Shown piece by piece: positions 7,895-11,301 of a DNA stretch of 11,301 bases; positions within the stretch are counted from its first letter, which is position 1; the number at the start of each line of letters is the position of its first letter. The position numbers and the translations under genes are program-made. The notes beneath the pieces are model-generated. The model saw nothing but the letters and a program-made list of their open reading frames with translations, was not told the origin of the DNA and did not search any database. The DNA comes from Candidatus Brocadia sp. (GTDB taxonomy: Bacteria > Planctomycetota > Brocadiia > Brocadiales > Brocadiaceae), in NCBI GenBank assembly GCA_030837935.1, contig JAUQXU010000453.1:1-11301 (forward strand). Direction: 5' to 3'.

Positions 7895-8716
7895 ATGACC
7901 AAAGGAAGTGATTCAAGGGAGTTTTTTGAGATATTTAAACCGCCACAGAAGGTAGAGAATATCCAAAAAGACGAGAGTAAATCCCAGACAGAATCAGCGG
8001 AGGTAAGTATTCAGCCAAAACCATTCATTCCGGATGAGAACCCTGCTACCAAACCAACCTCAACATCAGATCCGTTGGGGTGGATCAAAAAAACAAGCGC
8101 AGAAGAACCTGCTATAAAGGAAAAACCAAAATACCCAAAACCGGTCTTTGCTTCGTCAAAAGAAGAACGGCCCTTGCGCAAAGACGAGGTGATATTGCGG
8201 CAAGAGACTTTAATTATTGGCGCCATTGCGGCAACTTTTTTATCAATAGCATGTTTTTTTATTGGACACAAAGTTGGGTACAATAAAGGTGTAACGAGTC
8301 GGGCAGAAGAATGGTTAGAAACGCTGGAACCACAAGATACAAAACAGTCTGCCTTTAAACAGCCAGAGATTGCGGAGGTTCCGCAAAAAACCATAACCAA
8401 ATCCGCTCCTATAAAACCGGAAAAACAAATTGAACAACCGAAGCCGATTATTAAAGACAAATGGACATTACGCGTAGTTTCTTATAAAAACACCAAAGAA
8501 GATGTTGAGAAGGCTAAAGACGTAGCAAAAACAATCCAGAACATGTTAGGCTATGATGCATTTGTTGTTAATACCGGCAAGGAAATTTTTATCTGTGTCG
8601 GGGAATTTGAAGAAGCTGATAATGCCGATTTAATCAACGCACAAAAGGCACTAGCTGAGTTCAAATACGAAAATAAAAAACCATTTGAGGGATGTTATCC
8701 TGTACGTATGAGATAG
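7895..8716 (+). CDS. Single-pass membrane protein with SPOR-like C-terminal domain
   Basis: The 273-aa product has three parts. The N-terminus (1-100) is hydrophilic, rich in Lys, Glu and Pro, and probably cytoplasmic and disordered. A transmembrane helix spans about 106-127 (LIIGAIAATFLSIACFFIGH). A Pro/Lys-rich linker (about 140-187) then leads to a folded C-terminal domain (about 188-273). That domain starts with KWTLRVVSYKN, has GYDAFVVNTGKEIFICVGEF, and ends in FEGCYPVRMR. The beta-alpha-beta pattern, the F-x-V-x-VG-x-F-like segment and the overall topology resemble SPOR domains, which bind denuded peptidoglycan at division sites. The match is by pattern only, so 'SPOR-like' is an inference. 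The start is supported by AGGAG ten bases upstream. It is the first gene of the plus-strand unit, 16 nt before the small basic protein gene. Confidence 0.8.
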   Translation: MTKGSDSREFFEIFKPPQKVENIQKDESKSQTESAEVSIQPKPFIPDENPATKPTSTSDPLGWIKKTSAEEPAIKEKPKYPKPVFASSKEERPLRKDEVILRQETLIIGAIAATFLSIACFFIGHKVGYNKGVTSRAEEWLETLEPQDTKQSAFKQPEIAEVPQKTITKSAPIKPEKQIEQPKPIIKDKWTLRVVSYKNTKEDVEKAKDVAKTIQNMLGYDAFVVNTGKEIFICVGEFEEADNADLINAQKALAEFKYENKKPFEGCYPVRMR

Positions 8717-8732
8717 AATTTTAGGAGGAATC

Positions 8733-9014
8733 ATGAGTATTGATAAAAGTTTAAGAACGAAGGGTAAGTTGGTGAGACCCAGAAACGTATTTACAAGGAC
8801 AGAGCGCATCAAACTGCTTAAGGGAGAGGAGAAATGGGACTCAACGATGTCAGTTTTTGGTATTCCCAAGGTAAAAACCGTTAAGCAAAAACGAAAAACG
8901 AAGTCAGAGAAAAAGGCTGCTACGACAGAAGCAACTGCCGGAGCTACACCAGCAGGAGCACCTTCTGAAGCCAAAGCATCCGCTTCTGCGGGCAAGGAAA
9001 AGACCAAGAAATAA
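8733..9014 (+). CDS. Small basic protein of the PVC (Planctomycetes-Verrucomicrobia-Chlamydiae) type
   Basis: This 93-aa protein has a conserved-looking N-terminal half, MSIDKSLRTKGKLVRPRNVF then TRTERIKLLKGEEKW and SVFGIPKVK. I recognise this as the 'small basic protein' family of Planctomycetes, Verrucomicrobia and Chlamydiae, whose members have been suspected of binding RNA or ribosomes. No function is established to my knowledge. Residues 47-62 are dense in Lys and Arg. The tail (about 63-93) is a low-complexity Ala/Thr/Ser/Lys extension, probably disordered. A near-perfect AGGAGG lies four to five bases before the ATG, suggesting high expression. The stop overlaps the next start by one base (TAATG). 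Confidence 0.85.
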   Translation: MSIDKSLRTKGKLVRPRNVFTRTERIKLLKGEEKWDSTMSVFGIPKVKTVKQKRKTKSEKKAATTEATAGATPAGAPSEAKASASAGKEKTKK

Positions 9015-10111
9015 TGATTGCCTACAGGATGTCAAAACTTGACTCCTCTGGAATTCGAAAGGTCTTTGACCTGGCGCAAAAAATGCAAAATCCGGTGAAC
9101 CTTAGCATAGGCCAACCGGATTTTGACGTTCCTGAGGAGATTAAAACCGAGGCCATTAAAGCCATTAAAGACGGTACCAATAAATATACCGTCACACAAG
9201 GAATAACAGAACTCCGAGATGGATTACTCAAACGGCTACAGAAGGAACGTGGAGTAAATGCTGAAAGCATTATGATCACATCGGGCGTCTCAGGGGCGTT
9301 GACACTGGCCTGCATGGTGCTGGTCAATCCCGATGATGAGGTGCTTGTTCCAGATCCTGCCTTTGTGAGTTACAAACATTTGACCAATTTCTGCGGTGGC
9401 AAGCCAGTTTTTATCGATACCTACCCGGACTTCAAATTAACGGCGGCACGCATCCAACCCCATATCACAAAAAAGACCAAAATACTTGTTATCAACAGCC
9501 CTGCCAACCCAACAGGAGCAATATGTACTTCTGAGGAATTAAAGGAAGTTGCAGAACTGGCAAAAAAACACAGCCTCCTTGTTATTTCAGACGAGATATA
9601 TCACGACTATGATTACAATCAAGAATTTGACAGTATTGGCAGGTACTATGAAAAGACTTTGGTTCTGGATGGTTTCTCCAAGTCATTCGCCATGACAGGC
9701 TGGCGAATGGGTTATGCGGCTGGACCAGCCAGTATCATTAGTGAAATGATCAAGCTGCAACAATACACCTTTGTCTGCGCCCCTTCCTTTGCCCAATATG
9801 CCCTCTCGCGTTCATTAGGAACAGATATAAGTAAACACATCGCAAGCTATCAAAAGAAAAGGGATATGATGTATGATGGATTAAAGGACAAATACCACAT
9901 GGTAAAACCCGCTGGTGCATTTTACTTTTTCCCTCAGGTACCCTGGGGTACCGATGAAGAGTTTGTGACGGCGGCTATCCAGAAAAATCTCTTAATCATT
10001 CCCGGCGGAGTCTTCTCTGAACGCCGGACCCACTTCCGCATTTCTTACGCTGCCACAGATGAGACCATTAAGCGTGGAATAGACATCCTTAATAACCTCA
10101 CAAAACAATAA
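9014..10111 (+). CDS. Class I/II (fold type I) PLP-dependent aminotransferase
   Basis: This 365-aa cytosolic transaminase belongs to the aspartate aminotransferase superfamily. The PLP Schiff-base lysine is Lys 223 in SKSFAMTGWRMGY, and NSPANPTG (161-168) is the conserved substrate-loop Asn-Pro motif. SDEIY (192-196) supplies the Asp that contacts the pyridine nitrogen, and Arg 342 in FRISYA binds the substrate carboxylate. The N-terminal SIGQPDFDVP and the NKYTVTQGITELRDGL segment are typical of the I-gamma subgroup (AspC/PatA-like). The exact substrate (aspartate, aromatic or other) cannot be told from the sequence. Translation is probably coupled to the small basic protein through the TAATG overlap. 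No obvious terminator follows in the 41 bases before the convergent small gene. Confidence 0.92.
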   Translation: MIAYRMSKLDSSGIRKVFDLAQKMQNPVNLSIGQPDFDVPEEIKTEAIKAIKDGTNKYTVTQGITELRDGLLKRLQKERGVNAESIMITSGVSGALTLACMVLVNPDDEVLVPDPAFVSYKHLTNFCGGKPVFIDTYPDFKLTAARIQPHITKKTKILVINSPANPTGAICTSEELKEVAELAKKHSLLVISDEIYHDYDYNQEFDSIGRYYEKTLVLDGFSKSFAMTGWRMGYAAGPASIISEMIKLQQYTFVCAPSFAQYALSRSLGTDISKHIASYQKKRDMMYDGLKDKYHMVKPAGAFYFFPQVPWGTDEEFVTAAIQKNLLIIPGGVFSERRTHFRISYAATDETIKRGIDILNNLTKQ

Positions 10112-10152
10112 CTTTAAAACTTTATTGCAACCCGATGAGTCTACCGAGATAT

Positions 10153-10392
10153 TCATTCCTGATTCCGGAAATTTGCCAGAATACCAGGTTCCACTGCCTC
10201 TATCCTGCATGAATTAATTAAAATAGAAAAATTATGCACAGGACATTTTACATGGTTTACTGTCTTACAAAATGTCTTGATTTCATAAAGACTGGGATAT
10301 ACAGGCAGTGATATTTTTTCATAAGCATTACACATCTCACTGTTTACGCTGTCGGTCATAAACTCTTTACAGACTATAGCCTTATCGCTCAT
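10153..10392 (-). CDS. Cysteine-containing small protein, second gene under the c-di-GMP riboswitch
   Basis: This is a 79-aa protein of unknown function. It has five cysteines (residues 8, 21, 42, 50 and 62). The first four form two pairs, C-x12-C and C-x7-C, the second within TFCKTVNHVKCPVHNF. That spacing suggests a small zinc or iron-sulfur site. I have an impression, unverified, of similar C-T-x-x-H-x-x-C-P-x-Y tails in small proteins of deltaproteobacteria and planctomycetes. There is no signal peptide or membrane helix. The start is well supported by GGAAAGGGG about six bases upstream. It follows the 59-aa gene by 21 nt and so belongs to the same transcript. Its 3' end is convergent with the aminotransferase gene, 41 bases away. 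Confidence 0.65.
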   Translation of the reverse strand: MSDKAIVCKEFMTDSVNSEMCNAYEKISLPVYPSLYEIKTFCKTVNHVKCPVHNFSILINSCRIEAVEPGILANFRNQE

Positions 10393-10413
10393 AAATTCCC
10401 CTTTCCTTATTCC

Positions 10414-10593
10414 TTAAAAGGAGCACATCACATGCTTTCTTACTTCTTTTCTTTGATCTTCAATTGCATAATAAAGCGCATTCTTTCCCCGGATGTAGCG
10501 TGTCTGTGACAAGCCGAATTCCTCGGATCCTTTCTCGTCATTATACGTGATTATCCTTGGCGCTTCATATGGGTACAAATTCCTGTCTTCCAT
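10414..10593 (-). CDS. Small protein with RiPP-leader-like N-terminus, first gene under the c-di-GMP riboswitch
   Basis: This 59-aa protein begins MEDRNLYPYEAPRIITYNDE and continues with KGSEEFGLSQTRY. I do not recognise a characterised family. The Y-x-x-P-x-I-x-x-Y-x-[DE]-E start followed by E-E-x-G-x-x-Q-T recalls leader regions of some ribosomally made, modified peptides (YExPxI...EELGPAQ). The remaining 28 residues are charged and lack a Cys- or Thr-rich core, so a plain small regulatory protein is also possible. The frame opens upstream to 10641, but the Met at 10593 has GAAAGAAG about nine bases ahead, so I chose it. It lies 170 nt past the riboswitch terminator. No modification enzyme gene is visible beside it. 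Confidence 0.6.
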   Translation of the reverse strand: MEDRNLYPYEAPRIITYNDEKGSEEFGLSQTRYIRGKNALYYAIEDQRKEVRKHVMCSF

Positions 10594-10762
10594 TTTGCAA
10601 CTTCTTTCATTTATAACATTAATACCTATGTCATTTTGCATAAAATACCAAAACCAGACGTGTAGAAACCCCTTTGATAAACTTTCAATGGAAACAACGA
10701 CAAACCGCCTCGCATTTGCAGTGCCTGCTTACGAAAAGGTTTCATCATCATTCTTTTCAAAA
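10594..10762 (-). other. Leader between the riboswitch terminator and the first small gene
   Basis: These 169 bases separate the riboswitch terminator from the 59-aa gene. They hold a possible 41-codon minus-strand frame (10751-10626) opening with three consecutive ATG codons (MMMKPFRKQA...). Its only upstream signal is a weak GAAAAGA, and the product resembles nothing I know. An AAAGGGG at about 10668-10675 has no start codon at a suitable distance. I see no other structure. Confidence 0.35.
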
Positions 10763-10818
10763 TAAAAAAGCCTTACTGTAAAGATATTTCTTTAAAAAAC
10801 ATCTTCGGCAGTAAGGCT
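10763..10818 (-). terminator. Intrinsic terminator forming the riboswitch expression platform
   Basis: Read on the minus strand, AGCCTTACTG (10818-10809) pairs perfectly with CAGTAAGGCT (10778-10769). An inner stem AAGATGTTT/AAATATCTT adds nine pairs (one G-U). The hairpin is followed at once by TTTTTT (and ATTTT after it). The 5' strand of this hairpin overlaps the 3' part of the aptamer, including the P1 bases GATGT (10803-10799), so the two folds exclude each other. Confidence 0.88.
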
Positions 10819-10923
10819 GTCTTTCCATGAAACCGTTGAAACAATTTAAACCGCTTAAACGGCTTATAAAGGCCCTTTACTTTGCGTCCCCTGATCGCTC
10901 AGGGTTTGCCTTTATCGTGATGT
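10799..10923 (-). ncRNA. Cyclic-di-GMP class I (GEMM-I) riboswitch aptamer
   Basis: On the minus strand the sequence has the order of the GEMM-I consensus. TCACGATAAAGGCAAACC is followed by a perfect 6-bp stem CCCTGA/TCAGGG closed by a GCGA tetraloop (GNRA type). Then comes GGGACGCAAAG (10890-10880), a variable P3 arm (about 10879-10820), and the 3' segment AGCC-TTACTGCCGAAG (AGCGGGGUUACCGAU in the Vc2 aptamer). P1 closes the element: ACATC (10923-10919) pairs perfectly with GATGT (10803-10799). The known family binds c-di-GMP and often controls motility, pili or surface genes. Here it lies directly upstream of an intrinsic terminator and two small genes. I could not assign every ligand-contacting base by eye. 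Confidence 0.88.
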
Positions 10924-11026
10924 ACCTTGAAAAACTGGTTTCGTTTTATTAATAATTGTGAATAATCTACGAAAAAAAAGCATGATACTATCAAGTGAAA
11001 TTTAAATTTGTTAAAATTAAGTAATC

Positions 11027-11062
11027 AAAAAAAATGCCATAAATTGGGAAAAAACCAATTTA
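11027..11062 (-). terminator. Weak terminator-like hairpin
   Basis: On the minus strand TAAATTGG (11062-11055) pairs perfectly with CCAATTTA (11047-11040) around a 7-nt loop. Five bases later there is a run of eight T. The stem is AT-rich and the gap before the T-run is not ideal. It could end a minus-strand transcript entering from beyond the window and so isolate the riboswitch unit. Confidence 0.25.
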
Positions 11063-11146
11063 ATTGAGTTTTTAGTACTAACTACCCAAATAATAATCAG
11101 TTATAGTTATACAAAAACCAAATGAGATATTCACATAGCATGAAAA

Positions 11147-11166
11147 AAGTGAGACATGTCACACTT
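11147..11166. promoter_or_regulatory. 20-bp near-perfect palindrome, possible operator
   Basis: AAGTGAGACATGTCACACTT is symmetrical about its centre except for one A/A mismatch pair: half-sites AAGTGaGAC and AAGTGtGAC. The TGAGA-N4-TCACA layout resembles Crp/Fnr-family operators with four-base spacers (as in Fnr/DNR TTGAT-N4-ATCAA). The regulator and target are unknown. It could act on a gene beyond the right edge or on the riboswitch unit about 220 bases away. Confidence 0.3.
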
Positions 11167-11301
11167 AACCCAAGTTCAACAAGCAAAAATCGTATCTCTT
11201 GTAATACCTAGCGGTTACAATTTTCGCCCTTCATTTTTCGGCACTACATCTTTGAGTTTTCATGGATGATTTTAGATATTTTCTCCCTAGAGGTGTATGT
11301 T

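Larger units (their letters stand above)
10924..11301. other. AT-rich non-coding stretch at the right edge
   Basis: I see no credible gene on either strand in these 378 bases. The part next to the riboswitch (about 10924-11000) should hold its promoter. TTGATA (10994-10989, minus strand) is a possible -35 box, but the best -10 match TAGATT (10969-10964) sits at an unfavourable 19-bp spacing. A weak hairpin (11040-11062) and a 20-bp near-perfect palindrome (11147-11166) are listed separately. Confidence 0.45.

Noticed and set aside
8011..8460. Minus-strand open frame of 149 codons
   Set aside because: It is antisense to the SPOR-like gene, which has a promoter, a ribosome-binding site and a sensible domain layout.
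8651..9007. Minus-strand open frame of 118 codons over the small basic protein gene
   Set aside because: It is fully explained by the complement of the Lys/Ala-rich small basic protein gene, which has an AGGAGG ribosome-binding site and a family match on the plus strand.
10112..10152. Terminator between the convergent aminotransferase and 79-aa genes
   Set aside because: CAATA and TATTG can pair, but the stem is short and AT-only and no T-run follows on either strand.
10964..10994. TTGATA/TAGATT promoter on the minus strand for the riboswitch
   Set aside because: The 19-bp spacing and imperfect -10 box are too weak to call; a promoter must exist nearby but I cannot place it.

Overview
The window looks like a chromosomal segment of a planctomycete, most likely an anammox-type Brocadiales bacterium. 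The argument is indirect. Base composition is moderately AT-rich. A short, very basic protein at 8733-9014 resembles the 'small basic protein' family of Planctomycetes, Verrucomicrobia and Chlamydiae. A stranded C-terminal scrap of a c-type cytochrome lies near the left edge. The genus is inferred, not proven.

Left to right: 1-576 has no intact gene. It holds a cytochrome-like 3' remnant (171-296) and a cluster of inverted repeats (446-541). From 7545 down to 577 runs a compact minus-strand unit: ligA (NAD+-dependent DNA ligase), tldD, pilT, pilU, pmbA/tldE. tldD to pmbA are almost back to back (0-25 nt gaps), with each ribosome-binding site at or near the preceding stop. The two halves of the TldD/TldE protease therefore flank a pair of type IV pilus retraction ATPases. 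A divergent intergenic region (7546-7894) carries a good sigma-70-like promoter for a plus-strand unit: a membrane-anchored SPOR-like protein, the small basic protein, and a class I/II PLP aminotransferase. The last two overlap as TAATG.

The right end is the most interesting part. On the minus strand, 10923-10763 encodes a convincing class I (GEMM-I) cyclic-di-GMP riboswitch followed by an intrinsic terminator. The terminator shares bases with the 3' half of the aptamer's P1 and with the aptamer's 3' segment. This predicts that c-di-GMP binding prevents termination (an ON switch). The transcript then reads into two small genes with good ribosome-binding sites. One is a 59-aa protein whose N-terminus resembles RiPP precursor leaders. 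The other is a 79-aa protein with five cysteines that may bind a metal or Fe-S cluster. I do not recognise a function for either. The rest (10924-11301) is AT-rich and non-coding as far as I can see, with one 20-bp near-perfect palindrome and one weak hairpin.

Together the segment combines housekeeping DNA repair, a peptide-processing complex, pilus retraction, envelope/ribosome-associated small proteins, and a separate c-di-GMP-controlled unit of unknown small proteins.
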